A stretch of 61,590 nt of DNA from JALCOL01 sp022649665 (GCA_030372335.1 JAUDCW010000015.1); one strand, 5' to 3'; positions 33,722-42,357 are shown, counted from the stretch's first letter. Numbers and translations are program-made. Notes: generated from the letters alone by a model not told the origin.

Positions 33722-34123
33722 ATGAAAAACAGAAAACAATGGGTTTGGCTTTGCAGTGCGTTGCTGTTCGTCGTGATGATCGGCGGCGCGTTCTTTGTGA
33801 AAAACCGCAATGCGGACAACACGCTCGACTGGTTGAAGGGAACGTGGATCGAAAAAAACGGCGGGATCAGCCAAAAAGAAGAGGTCCTCAAAATTTCGGA
33901 TGTCAAAAGAGATACGCTCACGCTCAAACGAAATGATGAAAAGGCAGTTTCGCTTGTTTTGCAGAAACCAGCCGGCGACAATGAAACACTTGAGCTCAAA
34001 GACAGTTCCGGGACAAAGTATTATTTTGAAAAAAACTCAAATGATAGAATGCGCTACCATATGGAAGCTAAAGCCGGCCTGCTCGGGTTGACGGAAGCGG
34101 CTGAGTACGTAAAAGCAAAATGA
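33722..34123 (+). CDS. Membrane-anchored small protein of unknown function
   Basis: A 133-residue protein with a single N-terminal hydrophobic helix (about 7-27) and a beta-rich exterior domain containing LKGTWIEKNGG and alternating charged and hydrophobic strands. It may be a lipocalin-like or DUF-type small barrel, but I recognise no family. A GAGGAGTG site precedes the ATG. Repeat copy B and a terminator follow. Confidence 0.65.
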   Translation: MKNRKQWVWLCSALLFVVMIGGAFFVKNRNADNTLDWLKGTWIEKNGGISQKEEVLKISDVKRDTLTLKRNDEKAVSLVLQKPAGDNETLELKDSSGTKYYFEKNSNDRMRYHMEAKAGLLGLTEAAEYVKAK

Positions 34124-34205
34124 TCTTTTTTCATTGACAATTATTTCGTTGAGGGCTATGATTCAAACCATTTGAACTTATCATTCGGTAACTCAAAAGG
34201 TTCAA

Positions 34206-34239
34206 GTTGTGGCAAAAGTGCTCAACTTCGAGGAATGAG
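34206..34239 (+). repeat. 34-nt dispersed repeat, copy B
   Basis: The counterpart of 21470-21503, with 29 of 34 bases identical and the rest transitions. It lies between a plus-strand gene end and a terminator. Confidence 0.6.
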
Positions 34240-34246
34240 AAAAAAA

Positions 34247-34288
34247 TAAAAACCGGAGCCGCGAAAAAAAGTCGCGGTTCCGGTTTTT
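34247..34288. terminator. Bidirectional terminator
   Basis: A 17-pair stem with A and T tracts at its ends separates the plus-strand gene at 33722 from the minus-strand glycosylase gene ending at 34295. Confidence 0.88.
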
Positions 34289-34294
34289 ATATCA

Positions 34295-34771
34295 TCAGAT
34301 CAATTCATTGAAGACTCTTTTCCACTGCGCGAGGCGTTCTTTTGTTTTGGCATTGTTCGCGCCGCTAGTCGATAAACACGAAATCAATGGATAGTTTGAA
34401 AGTTCGGGAATTTTTTGTGCTTCTTGAAAAGCTTTTTTGCCGTTAGCGATTACCGTTTCGATCGAAGCCGCTTGTAAGAGCGCTGAAAAATCGTTTCGTT
34501 CGACTGTTCCGTACTGGTGATCCATGCTGCCGGTACGTTCAAAAGTATGATAGACGTCCCATAGACCGATCTGGTGCGCCAGCAAGATCGCTAAGCGCTT
34601 TTGGTAATCTTCGGGGTCAGCGACCTGAAGACAGTCGAATAAAATCGACCAGAAACGATTGCTTTTGTTGCCATAATACTGCTGGCGCATGAGTGATTTT
34701 TCGCTGGGTGCTGAGCCGAGGATCAAGATTTTAGTCTGCGCGTCATAAACTGGCGCCAACCCCTTTTTCAT
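34295..34771 (-). CDS. DNA-deoxyinosine (hypoxanthine) glycosylase, UDG superfamily
   Basis: A 158-residue member of the uracil-DNA glycosylase superfamily. The segment ILGSAPSEKSLMRQQYYGN followed by NRFW (about 19-45) fits the deoxyinosine glycosylase group, which removes deaminated adenine. The C-terminal CLSTSGANN loop corresponds to the second active-site motif. The start is the ATG behind GAAAGGAGG, overlapping the upstream hydrolase stop by 4 bases. Confidence 0.82.
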   Translation of the reverse strand: MKKGLAPVYDAQTKILILGSAPSEKSLMRQQYYGNKSNRFWSILFDCLQVADPEDYQKRLAILLAHQIGLWDVYHTFERTGSMDHQYGTVERNDFSALLQAASIETVIANGKKAFQEAQKIPELSNYPLISCLSTSGANNAKTKERLAQWKRVFNELI

Positions 34772-35505
34772 TGCGCCCCTCCTTTCTCGGATGAATGTTC
34801 CAGCCACTGAATGATCATGCGTGCAACTTCTTTTTGCTGCACCGTATTTGAGATCAAGGCGTTTCCATCGCCTTTTTGGTCGCCATAACTTCCGAAGCCC
34901 GCGTGGTTTCCGCCGGCGATATTTTCAAAGGTCGTATTTTTTGGCAAATATTTTTTATTTTTTTGATAACTTTTTTGATCCAGCACTTGGTCGTTTTCAG
35001 CGGTGATCGAAAGGGTGGCGGTATTTTTCAACTCTCCTTTTTCATCGGGATAGCTCGCCAAAAAAATCACGCCGGCGATTTCACGGGGATGCTGGTGCGC
35101 TAAGCGGCTCGCCATGACACCCCCCAGTGAATGTCCGCCGACATAAACCGGCGTTTTGGGGTCGTTTTTCAAGATTTTTTCACCTTGCTCCGGCGCGAGG
35201 ACCGCTAGATCAAAAGGGACTTTCAGCAAATAGACGCGCCAGCCGGCTTTTGCGACTTCTTTGGCCCAAATGCTGTAGCTGAGGGGCTCGACAAAAGCCC
35301 CAGGATAAAAGATCAAGGTTCCTTTCGCAGTACTTGCTGCGGGGAAAAGATAAGCCTCATTCAGCGATTCCGCCGTTTTTCCGATTCTTTCAGATTGCGT
35401 CGAAGGTTGATAAGCACGATTTTTCAACCAAGAAATGCCAAAAAGTCCGATACAAATCGCGAAGACCAAAGCGATCAATAAGCCTTTTTTATGTTTTTTC
35501 ATCAT
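34768..35505 (-). CDS. Membrane-anchored alpha/beta hydrolase
   Basis: A 245-residue protein with an N-terminal membrane helix (about 8-27) and an extracellular alpha/beta hydrolase domain. The nucleophile Ser126 is in VGGHSLGGV, the probable acid in TAENDQVLD and His in GGNHAGFG. This GNHAGFGxYGxQxGDG pattern is typical of a family of small lipase-like surface hydrolases with unknown substrates. Coupled to the downstream DNA glycosylase by a 4-base overlap, which looks organisational rather than functional. Confidence 0.78.
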   Translation of the reverse strand: MMKKHKKGLLIALVFAICIGLFGISWLKNRAYQPSTQSERIGKTAESLNEAYLFPAASTAKGTLIFYPGAFVEPLSYSIWAKEVAKAGWRVYLLKVPFDLAVLAPEQGEKILKNDPKTPVYVGGHSLGGVMASRLAHQHPREIAGVIFLASYPDEKGELKNTATLSITAENDQVLDQKSYQKNKKYLPKNTTFENIAGGNHAGFGSYGDQKGDGNALISNTVQQKEVARMIIQWLEHSSEKGGAQ

Positions 35506-35512
35506 TTAGTCC

Positions 35513-36121
35513 TCACAAAAACGGCAGCATCAAGTGGCTTGCCTTATCGACGAAATAGATCATCAAATAGCCGTAAGTCGCGATCGACCAAGGCTTGAGC
35601 AACAGTACGATCAGCGTGAATTGCCGCAAAGACATCTTGCTCATGCCGGCTACCAAACAGACGATATCGTCCGGTAAAAAAGGCAAGATGAAAGAAGCAA
35701 TCAAGAGATTGCGGATGCCGCTGGTGTGGCGTGCCAGCATTGCTTCAAATTTTTCATAATTTTTTTCCGATAAAATAAAATGGGCGAATGATTTTCCGTA
35801 TCGCTGGACGAGCAAAAAGAGCAGGATCTCGCCCGCGACAAGCCCAAGATAACTGTAAATCATCCCAGGAAGATTTCCGAACATCAGCATGCCGACGACG
35901 ACAGCGATACCACCGGGCAAGATCGGGATGATCGGTGTGATGACTTGAATCAAAATAAAAATCAAAACGGCGGCATCACCGAAATGTTTGATAAATTGCC
36001 GCAAAGTATCGACGCTGTCAAAAATCCCTTGTGACCGGGCATAAACAGCGATGATCACTAAAAAAGCAAGTCCGATGATCGGGATGTAGTGTATGTAGCG
36101 GTGAAAGCCTTTATTTTGCAT
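35513..36121 (-). CDS. TVP38/TMEM64-family (DedA-like) membrane protein
   Basis: A protein of about 202 residues, or 223 if started from the TTG at 36184. It has five to six predicted helices and the SNARE-associated/VTT domain. The signatures ITPIIPILPGG and ASFILPFLPDDIVCLVAGMS are present. Relatives are implicated in lipid scrambling or recycling of undecaprenyl carriers. Neither start has ideal Shine-Dalgarno spacing. An AAGGAGG lies at about 36166-36172, inside the longer frame. It ends 7 bases before the alpha/beta hydrolase gene begins. Confidence 0.8.
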   Translation of the reverse strand: MQNKGFHRYIHYIPIIGLAFLVIIAVYARSQGIFDSVDTLRQFIKHFGDAAVLIFILIQVITPIIPILPGGIAVVVGMLMFGNLPGMIYSYLGLVAGEILLFLLVQRYGKSFAHFILSEKNYEKFEAMLARHTSGIRNLLIASFILPFLPDDIVCLVAGMSKMSLRQFTLIVLLLKPWSIATYGYLMIYFVDKASHLMLPFL

Positions 36122-36279
36122 TTGAATATAGTTTGAACAGCCGAACAGTCCGCCTTCAAACTTCCTCCTTTTTCTTCTTACCAAGAGTATAATTTAAAAA
36201 ACGCTCGCCGACAATCGGCAGAAAGACGGATTGTTTGCGCAACTTAGCGTAAAATGGAAGAAAGAACGGGGGGAGACAG

Positions 36280-36549
36280 ATGAAAAAGATCATGTTTGAA
36301 GAATTAAAAGAGCACCCTGAACAATGGAAAGAAGCGGTCATCGTTTTTTCAAACGATTCATTCAAGTATCAAAATTATCCGTTAGTCGCGCGCAGCTATA
36401 TCATCCACTCCAGTGATGATTATTTCCACGGCGGGATCGCACTTTACGGCCGCGGCTTGGACGGGCAGAATCCAGCGACCCGCCTTGACTGGTTCATTTT
36501 GAAAGATCATCCGAAGTGGATCGTTGATTATTGCTATATCGTTGCTTGA
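36280..36549 (+). CDS. Conserved-looking small protein, unknown function
   Basis: An 89-residue soluble protein with a GGGGGAG ribosome site before its ATG. It starts with an acidic amphipathic helix (MFEELKEHPEQWKEAV) followed by beta-rich sequence containing DYFHGGIALYGRGLDG. I do not recognise a family. Its last 16 bases overlap the 3' end of the opposing ECF ATPase gene, with no room for a separate terminator. Confidence 0.6.
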   Translation: MKKIMFEELKEHPEQWKEAVIVFSNDSFKYQNYPLVARSYIIHSSDDYFHGGIALYGRGLDGQNPATRLDWFILKDHPKWIVDYCYIVA

Positions 36550-37364
36550 GGATTTGCCGTGTTTGTTTCTAAATATGCCGTCAGCTCGCCGAGGGTCAAA
36601 AGCCGCGGCAGCTTTGCGCCTGAATCTTTTATCAGCTGCGGGACAAATGGCGGCAGCAAATGAGCGCGGTCAACGAGCGGGAAATCATAAAAAAATTCTT
36701 GGACCGAGCAGTCAGCTAAGACCGTTGACGCTGCCAAGGCAATGACCCGCGCAAAGTTTTTAGCAACAAATTCGACGTCGTGCGAGATCATTAAGACCGT
36801 CGTGCCGTTTTGCGCCAAGTATTCCAAAATAGTTTCCAAGCGCAGCAAGCCTTGATGATCTTGGCCGGCCGTCGGTTCGTCTAAAATGATGCAATCAGGC
36901 CGCTGCATCAAGATGCTCGCGATTGTGACAAACTTTCTTTGCGACCAGGGCAGATTATATGGATGGGTTTCCAACTGAGCTTCCAAGCCGCATAAATGCA
37001 CGATCTCGCTGAAATATTTTTTGTCGGTGAGCGTTTTTTCCGGATAGCAGATCTCGCGCTCGACGGTCGATTGAAAGATCTGATCATCGGGATTTTGGAA
37101 AATATAGCAAACTTTGAATGGATGCGGAAGGGCTTCATGGCGTTTATAACGCAGCGGCGTGCCTTCCAGCAAAACTTGTCCGGTCGTCGGTTTCAACAAG
37201 CCGCTGATCATTTTTGCCAAAGTTGTTTTGCCGGCGCCATTTTTTCCCACGATCGCCACGCGTTCGCCGCGGCTGAAAGCGAGATCCAGCTGGCTCAAAA
37301 CGTTTTTCGGCTCCTGCGGGTATCGAAAAGAAAGATCTTTGACTTGTATTGCAGGGATATTCAT
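36534..37364 (-). CDS. ECF transporter ATPase with degenerate signature (A2-like)
   Basis: A 276-residue energy-coupling-factor ATPase. Walker A is GKNGAGKTT (40-48), Q-loop YIFQNPDDQ, Walker B IILDEP (159-164) and the H-loop ISHD. The ABC signature normally written LSGGQ is LPWSQ at 138-142, so this subunit may be asymmetric with its partner. ATG 37364 has AAGGAG 8 bases upstream and is preferred to the TTG at 37370. Last of four ECF genes in an S-T-A-A order. Confidence 0.88.
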   Translation of the reverse strand: MNIPAIQVKDLSFRYPQEPKNVLSQLDLAFSRGERVAIVGKNGAGKTTLAKMISGLLKPTTGQVLLEGTPLRYKRHEALPHPFKVCYIFQNPDDQIFQSTVEREICYPEKTLTDKKYFSEIVHLCGLEAQLETHPYNLPWSQRKFVTIASILMQRPDCIILDEPTAGQDHQGLLRLETILEYLAQNGTTVLMISHDVEFVAKNFARVIALAASTVLADCSVQEFFYDFPLVDRAHLLPPFVPQLIKDSGAKLPRLLTLGELTAYLETNTANPQATI

Positions 37365-37376
37365 TTTCAACGCTCC

Positions 37377-38213
37377 TTAAGAATCATCTAAAACGTTTGC
37401 GATTTCAGCGGAAAGCGAGTCAAGCGGAAAGTGTTTTTGCAGAAAATCAGCAAGCTCGATTCTTTGCGGCAACGAGAAGCCGTACTTTTCCGCGATGTTG
37501 GTACGCAAAATCTCTTCAGGGGTCCCAGCCGCTGCCAAGCAGCCGTCTTCCAAGACGAATAAGCGTGTCGCAAGCTGTGACAGCTTTTCGAGATCGTGAT
37601 CGATCACGATCAGCGTCTTTCCCGTTTTTTTCAAACGTTGAAAGATCTGGAAAATTTCTGCGCGGGCTTGCGGATCCAGCTGCGAAGACGGTTCATCGAT
37701 CAACAGGATCGCAGGGTCCATGACCAAGACGGAAGCGAGCGCGACTTTTTGCAATTGACCGCCGGAAAGCGCAAACGGGTTCTTGTCTTTGATCGCGGTC
37801 AAATCAAGCTCTTCGAGGATCTGATCGATTTTTTGGCGCATGAACGCTGGCGCGATGCCGGCATTTTCCAAGCCAAAAGCGATTTCGTGATACACCGTTT
37901 TCTCGATCCCGCTCAGCTGATTGAATGGATTTTGAAAAACAAAGCCGATCTTTGGGGCGATTTCGTTGGCTTCTGCAGGTGTGGCGATGTTGCGGCCAGT
38001 CACGAGGGCGGTGCCGGACGATTTTCCTTTGAAAAAATGCGGAACAAAGCCGCGGATCGCATTCAAAAGCGTCGTTTTTCCGCTGCCGTTTTTCCCGATG
38101 ATCCCAATAAACTCGCCCTTTTGGATCGTAAACGAAAGATCGTTCAAATTCAGCGCTTCCGCAGAAGGGTATTGGTAGCTGAAATTTTTAAATTCGATCA
38201 CTATATTTTCCAT
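37377..38213 (-). CDS. ECF transporter ATPase (A1-like)
   Basis: A 278-residue energy-coupling-factor ATPase with Walker A GKNGSGKTT (40-48), Q-loop VFQNPFNQ, intact signature LSGGQLQK (149-156), Walker B ILLIDEP and switch IDHD. Pairs with the degenerate ATPase to drive the dedicated ECF module. It overlaps the EcfT gene by 13 bases. Confidence 0.92.
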   Translation of the reverse strand: MENIVIEFKNFSYQYPSAEALNLNDLSFTIQKGEFIGIIGKNGSGKTTLLNAIRGFVPHFFKGKSSGTALVTGRNIATPAEANEIAPKIGFVFQNPFNQLSGIEKTVYHEIAFGLENAGIAPAFMRQKIDQILEELDLTAIKDKNPFALSGGQLQKVALASVLVMDPAILLIDEPSSQLDPQARAEIFQIFQRLKKTGKTLIVIDHDLEKLSQLATRLFVLEDGCLAAAGTPEEILRTNIAEKYGFSLPQRIELADFLQKHFPLDSLSAEIANVLDDS

Positions 38214-38974
38214 AAGATCACCCTTCCTAAAATCAATCCGACACTGACCGCCAAAAAGAAGCGCAGTGCGTATTGACCTGATTTTGTGATTTGGGGCGCG
38301 TCGAGATGTGTTTTTTTGACTTTGGCGGAAAATCCGCGTGCTTCAAGCGCTAATGCGTGATCCTCGGTCGCGATCAGCATATCCAGCACAAACGGCAAAA
38401 TCAGCGGAAGAAACATTTTGAATCGTTTCCATAGGCTGCCGCTGGTCGTGATGCCGCGCGCGTATTGGGCTTCCATGATGATCTTTGAGCGCCGCACGGC
38501 TTGCGGGATCAAAAGAAGAGTCGCGATCAGCACATATGAAATTGTTTTCGGCAGACCGATTTCTTCAAGTGAAACAGCCAATTCCTTTGGATCCGTTACA
38601 TAAAAGTATAAGAGGATGATCGCCGCGATCAGACATAATTTAAAAAAAAGATGCGTGGAGAATGCTACCGATTCGCTGGAGACGCGGATCATGCCCCATG
38701 AGAACAAGATGTTTTTTCCGGGCTTGAAAAGCAGCTGCATCAAAAACATCGGTACAAATAGGAAAAAGTCGGTGATCAAAGTGTATTTCAAATAGCGCAA
38801 GGGCTGCTTGATAAAAAAGCAAAGCAGCCCAATCACGAGAAAACAGATCAAATAAGTAGCAGGAGAAGCATACAAGTTGAGCAGCAGCAAAAAAGCGGCG
38901 GCGGCGCTTCCTTTTACTAACGGATTCACTTGCGTCAGCGGAAAAGGAAGGACTTTACTGTGTAAACTAAGCAT
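38201..38974 (-). CDS. ECF transporter transmembrane coupling subunit EcfT
   Basis: A membrane protein of about 257 residues with five or six helices and the two cytoplasmic coupling motifs with Ala-Arg-Gly: EAQYARGI and ALEARGFS. These grip the ATPases. ATG 38974 overlaps the S-component stop by 8 bases; ATG 39013 is an in-frame alternative without a ribosome site. It bridges the S component and ATPases. Confidence 0.88.
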   Translation of the reverse strand: MLSLHSKVLPFPLTQVNPLVKGSAAAAFLLLLNLYASPATYLICFLVIGLLCFFIKQPLRYLKYTLITDFFLFVPMFLMQLLFKPGKNILFSWGMIRVSSESVAFSTHLFFKLCLIAAIILLYFYVTDPKELAVSLEEIGLPKTISYVLIATLLLIPQAVRRSKIIMEAQYARGITTSGSLWKRFKMFLPLILPFVLDMLIATEDHALALEARGFSAKVKKTHLDAPQITKSGQYALRFFLAVSVGLILGRVILWKI

Positions 38975-39578
38975 TTTTAAGTCTTTTTTTTCTATCAATA
39001 TAGATCTCTCCATAAGGGTAAGCTGACAAAATCCGGTCGGGCAGCGCGCGAATGATCAAAAGTGAAATCAAGATCGATAATGATTTGTCGATAAAGTTTG
39101 TGATGAATACGACGCCGAAGACCGATTCGATCATCGCTTTTCCATTGGCCAAAAGGGCGGAGATGATCAATGAAGAGCCGTCGCCCGTCAGACCGCCGTA
39201 AAAAGTTACCCGCACAAAACTGCCGATGATCGCAACAACGATCGCAGTGATGAGCATCGCAAGCAAAGTTTTCGGAATCGAAGTAAAAAAGCCTTTTCTT
39301 GAAAAATTGCCGACCGTGATCGCAATGCCAAGGCTGACGAGAATAAATGCAAAATACCCAGGGGAAGTGATCGAACCGACTGCTTTGCCGACAATCACCG
39401 TCGCGATCCCGACCCATGGACCGCACAGGATACTATTCAAGATCGTTCCGATCGTATCCAAAAATAGCGGCAGCTTGAGCGCGGAGTTGATTTGTCCGCC
39501 GATAAAATTGATTGCGACCCCGATCGGGATCAAAAGGACCGACATCATCGTGAAATTTCTTTTGATACTTTGAATCAT
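38967..39578 (-). CDS. ECF transporter substrate-binding S component
   Basis: A 203-residue membrane protein with about six helices and the stretch GGQINSALKLPLFLDTIGT, characteristic of an uncharacterised ECF S-component group (CD3073-like, as I remember it). The substrate is unknown. The ATG has AAAGGTG 8 bases upstream. It is first in the operon and divergent from a TudS/DUF523-like gene, which may process the imported compound. Confidence 0.8.
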   Translation of the reverse strand: MIQSIKRNFTMMSVLLIPIGVAINFIGGQINSALKLPLFLDTIGTILNSILCGPWVGIATVIVGKAVGSITSPGYFAFILVSLGIAITVGNFSRKGFFTSIPKTLLAMLITAIVVAIIGSFVRVTFYGGLTGDGSSLIISALLANGKAMIESVFGVVFITNFIDKSLSILISLLIIRALPDRILSAYPYGEIYIDRKKRLKNA

Positions 39579-39685
39579 ATGGATAGACACCTTTCTGTAA
39601 AGCATTTTTTATTTTTAAAGTAACGACCGCTTTCCAAATGATAGGCAATCGATTACAATAAATCGTGATCAAAGGAGGAGAACGA

Positions 39686-40249
39686 ATGAAAAAAATCATT
39701 GCAGCCGCACACTGTATTTTGAATCCATGTGCAAAAGTCGCTAGTCACGATCCGCAACTCGAAAAAGAAGCAGCTCTTCGCCAAAAACTTCTGCAGCTGC
39801 TGCTGACAAAAGAAATCTCGATCCTTCAACTTCCATGTCCTGAATTTTCGATGTATGGACCGCGCCGCTGGGGGCATGTCAAGGAACAATTCGAGAATCC
39901 GTTTTACCGCAAACATGCTTGTGAACTGTTGAGCGAGTCGCTTGATAACTTAGCAGCCTATTCCGAGGAGCCGGATGCTTTTCAAGTCATCGGGATCATC
40001 GGAATCGACGGCAGCCCCAGTTGCGGGATAAATAAAACTTGCTCTTCGAAGCGCTGGTTCGGCGAATTCAGCTCACGGATCACGCCGCTCGCGGATGACT
40101 TGCAAACGGTAGAAGTCATCAATGAAAAAGGAGTTTTTATGGAAGTACTCCAAGATGAATTAGCCAAAAGGAAAATGGATATCCCGTTTTTGACACTCAC
40201 AGACGCGATCGATCAGATCGAAAAGGATCATTCGGGTACAAAAAATTGA
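39686..40249 (+). CDS. TudS/DUF523-like cysteine-rich protein
   Basis: A 187-residue soluble protein with Cys10 and Cys15 in AHCILNPCAK, Cys51 in PCPEF, and Cys113 and Cys119 in DGSPSCGINKTC. The spacing resembles DUF523/TudS proteins, where three cysteines hold a 4Fe-4S cluster that removes sulfur from thiouracil. The CILNP variant forms a distinct branch. ATG behind AAAGGAGG. Divergent from an ECF transporter of unknown substrate: an import-and-desulfidase pair for a thio-nucleobase or similar ligand is plausible but untested. Confidence 0.7.
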   Translation: MKKIIAAAHCILNPCAKVASHDPQLEKEAALRQKLLQLLLTKEISILQLPCPEFSMYGPRRWGHVKEQFENPFYRKHACELLSESLDNLAAYSEEPDAFQVIGIIGIDGSPSCGINKTCSSKRWFGEFSSRITPLADDLQTVEVINEKGVFMEVLQDELAKRKMDIPFLTLTDAIDQIEKDHSGTKN

Positions 40250-40295
40250 GTTCGTTATCTTTTATGGAACTAGTATAGGGGCTTGAAAAACAAGA

Positions 40296-40331
40296 AGCAA
40301 ATGCTTTTGAAAAGGCATTTGCTATTTTTTT
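40296..40331 (+). terminator. Terminator after TudS-like gene
   Basis: A 9-bp perfect stem (40296-40304 with 40315-40323) is followed by a T run. Confidence 0.85.
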
Positions 40332-40342
40332 GCACTTTTTAA

Positions 40343-40392
40343 TTGACTTTCGCCAGCAAAGGTATATAGTTAGTTACGTAAGTAGTTAACCG
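40343..40392 (+). promoter_or_regulatory. Promoter and likely operator of GntR-ABC operon
   Basis: TTGACT (40343-40348) and TATAGT (40365-40370) have a 16-base spacer. An imperfect inverted repeat centred on TTACGTAA (about 40371-40391) lies immediately downstream of the -10. This is where a YtrA-type repressor would block transcription of its own operon. Confidence 0.6.
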
Positions 40393-40412
40393 ATTAAGAA
40401 TGGAGGCGCAAA

Positions 40413-40781
40413 ATGGAATTCGATGATTCCGGGGGACTCCCGCTGTTCCAGCAAGTTGCCAATCAAATCAAAACCGGTATTTTGAACGAGGCTTTTCCCG
40501 AAGAAACGCAAGTGCCATCAACAACAGAAATTTCGAAAACATATCATATCAACCCGGCGACCGTCTTAAAAGGCATGAATCTGCTGGTTGATGAAGGGCT
40601 GCTCGAAAAGAAAAGAGGAATCGGCATGTTCGTAGTTCGCGGGGCATATGAAAAACTCAGTCAAGAACAGACGGAAGACTTTTTGAATAATGAAGTCAAC
40701 CATATGATCTCTGAAGCGAAAAGAGTCGGGATCTCAAAAGATCAGCTGATCCAGCTGATAGAAAGAAGGTATACTTCATGA
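40413..40781 (+). CDS. GntR-family regulator, YtrA subfamily
   Basis: A 122-residue repressor with the winged helix at about 10-75 (PLFQQVANQIKTGI and STTEISKTYHINPATVLKGMNLL) and a short C-terminal dimerisation helix. YtrA-type regulators lack a large effector domain and usually control the ABC transporter encoded next; here the ABC ATPase start overlaps its stop by 4 bases. Often induced by cell-wall stress; the signal here is unknown. Confidence 0.9.
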   Translation: MEFDDSGGLPLFQQVANQIKTGILNEAFPEETQVPSTTEISKTYHINPATVLKGMNLLVDEGLLEKKRGIGMFVVRGAYEKLSQEQTEDFLNNEVNHMISEAKRVGISKDQLIQLIERRYTS

Positions 40782-41635
40782 AAATCACGATCGATCATTT
40801 AGATAAAGAGTTTCAGCATAAAAAAGTATTGCAGGGAATCGACCTTTCGTTTGAAGAAGGAAAGATCTATGGGCTGCTTGGCAGAAACGGGGCCGGCAAA
40901 AGTACTTTGCTGAACATTATCAACAATCGGCTTTTCCCAACGAACGGGACGGTTGTACTCGACGGAAAAAATGTGACTGATTCTGAAAAAGTCCAAAATC
41001 ATTTTTATTTGATGAGTGATGAAAACTTGTATCCTTCCACTTTGACGATCGATGCAATTTATCACTTGACCGAAAAGTTTTATGGCGCTTTCGATTGGGA
41101 ATTCGCACGTGAATTGATCCGACAGTTCGATGTGGAACCGAAAGATAAATTCAAGAAACTCTCCACCGGCTACCGCACGATCGTCAAGCTGATCGCAGCG
41201 CTTTGCGTGCCAAGCGATTTCGTCTTTTTGGATGAACCGGTCCTGGGACTTGATGCCAATCACCGTGAATTGTTTTATTCGACTTTATTAGCGGCTTACG
41301 AGAAGCGGCAGCGGACATTCGTGATCTCGACGCACTTGATCGAAGAGGTCGCGGATCTTTTGGAAGAAGTCGTGATCATCGATCAGGGAAAAGTTTTGCG
41401 GAATTGTCCGACAGAAGAGATCAGCGGCGAAGGAAAAACGATTTCCGGGCCGACAGAAGCGGTGGAGGCGTTTGCCAGCGGGATGAAAATACTAGGCAAA
41501 GAGACGCTTGGCGGCCTGACGAGTATTTATATCGCCGGCAATATCGATAAACCGGTCCCGGATAATCTGCGGGTGACGCCGCTCACGCTCCAAGCCTACT
41601 TTATCCAACTGACGAACAAGGGGGAAGAATCATGA
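40778..41635 (+). CDS. ABC transporter ATP-binding protein (YtrB-like)
   Basis: A 285-residue ATPase with Walker A GRNGAGKST (35-43), a signature region reading LSTGYRT instead of LSGGQ, Walker B VFLDEPVLGLDA and H-loop STHLI. The C-terminal extension (about 215-285) is not part of the nucleotide-binding core. It works with the following permease as an exporter or stress-response transporter under the GntR protein. Confidence 0.9.
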   Translation: MKITIDHLDKEFQHKKVLQGIDLSFEEGKIYGLLGRNGAGKSTLLNIINNRLFPTNGTVVLDGKNVTDSEKVQNHFYLMSDENLYPSTLTIDAIYHLTEKFYGAFDWEFARELIRQFDVEPKDKFKKLSTGYRTIVKLIAALCVPSDFVFLDEPVLGLDANHRELFYSTLLAAYEKRQRTFVISTHLIEEVADLLEEVVIIDQGKVLRNCPTEEISGEGKTISGPTEAVEAFASGMKILGKETLGGLTSIYIAGNIDKPVPDNLRVTPLTLQAYFIQLTNKGEES

Positions 41636-42357
41636 AATTGAAAACTGCGATTACTTACCGCATGAACTACCAGCTGCGCTCGCTGGTGATCTATCTGGGA
41701 TTTTTCATTCTTTTCGGCATGGGCTTTCCTTTGCTCGCGATGTTTTTGAGCAATACAAATGAAACCATCGCCTCAGAAGTCGCCGGCAGCGGATTTATTT
41801 ATATGATCATTTTAGGCGCGATCGGTGCGCATATCGATTTCAAATGGTTTATGCAAAACGGTGTTTCGCGACTCCACATTTTTCTTGCCAGCTGTCTGAC
41901 GAATCTCGCGATTTCTGCGCTTCTTTCACTGGTTCTTTTGATCGCCCAGCTGATCGTAAATCATCCGCTGATCCAAGGATTTGAGCTGAGCAATGTCTTA
42001 GCGCAAGTATACGGCTTGCACTATTTTGCAACGTTCCTTTTTACGACGCTGCTTTTATTTTTAGCAGCTTCTTTGGGAACACTGATCGGCTTGATCAACG
42101 CCAGCCTTTCGAAAGTCACGCAATTGATCATTGCACTGTTTTTGCTGATGATCCCGATCATTTCGCAAGTTTTGATCCAAATTTTGGGCAGCCGCTTTCG
42201 CACGGAGCTGTTCGCATTTCTGAAACAAATCATCGGATATAGTGCCAATGGGATGAAAGTTCTTCCGCTCGTCGCGACGTTTTTAGTGATCAGCGCACTT
42301 TTTGTCGGGATCGCGTTTCTTTTGAACCGCCGCCGCGAGCTTAGCCGCGCCAATTAG
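41632..42357 (+). CDS. ABC transporter permease, six-helix type
   Basis: A 241-residue membrane protein with six predicted helices (first about 15-38, last about 215-233) and no recognisable extracellular domain, like ABC-2 permeases paired with YtrA/YtrB genes. The start overlaps the ATPase stop by 4 bases. Transported substrate unknown. A 50-residue ORF follows after 17 bases. Confidence 0.85.
   Translation: MKLKTAITYRMNYQLRSLVIYLGFFILFGMGFPLLAMFLSNTNETIASEVAGSGFIYMIILGAIGAHIDFKWFMQNGVSRLHIFLASCLTNLAISALLSLVLLIAQLIVNHPLIQGFELSNVLAQVYGLHYFATFLFTTLLLFLAASLGTLIGLINASLSKVTQLIIALFLLMIPIISQVLIQILGSRFRTELFAFLKQIIGYSANGMKVLPLVATFLVISALFVGIAFLLNRRRELSRAN

Noticed and set aside
37596..38276. 226-residue frame antisense to the ECF ATPase
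   Set aside because: Antisense shadow of a gene with all ABC motifs; no ribosome site.
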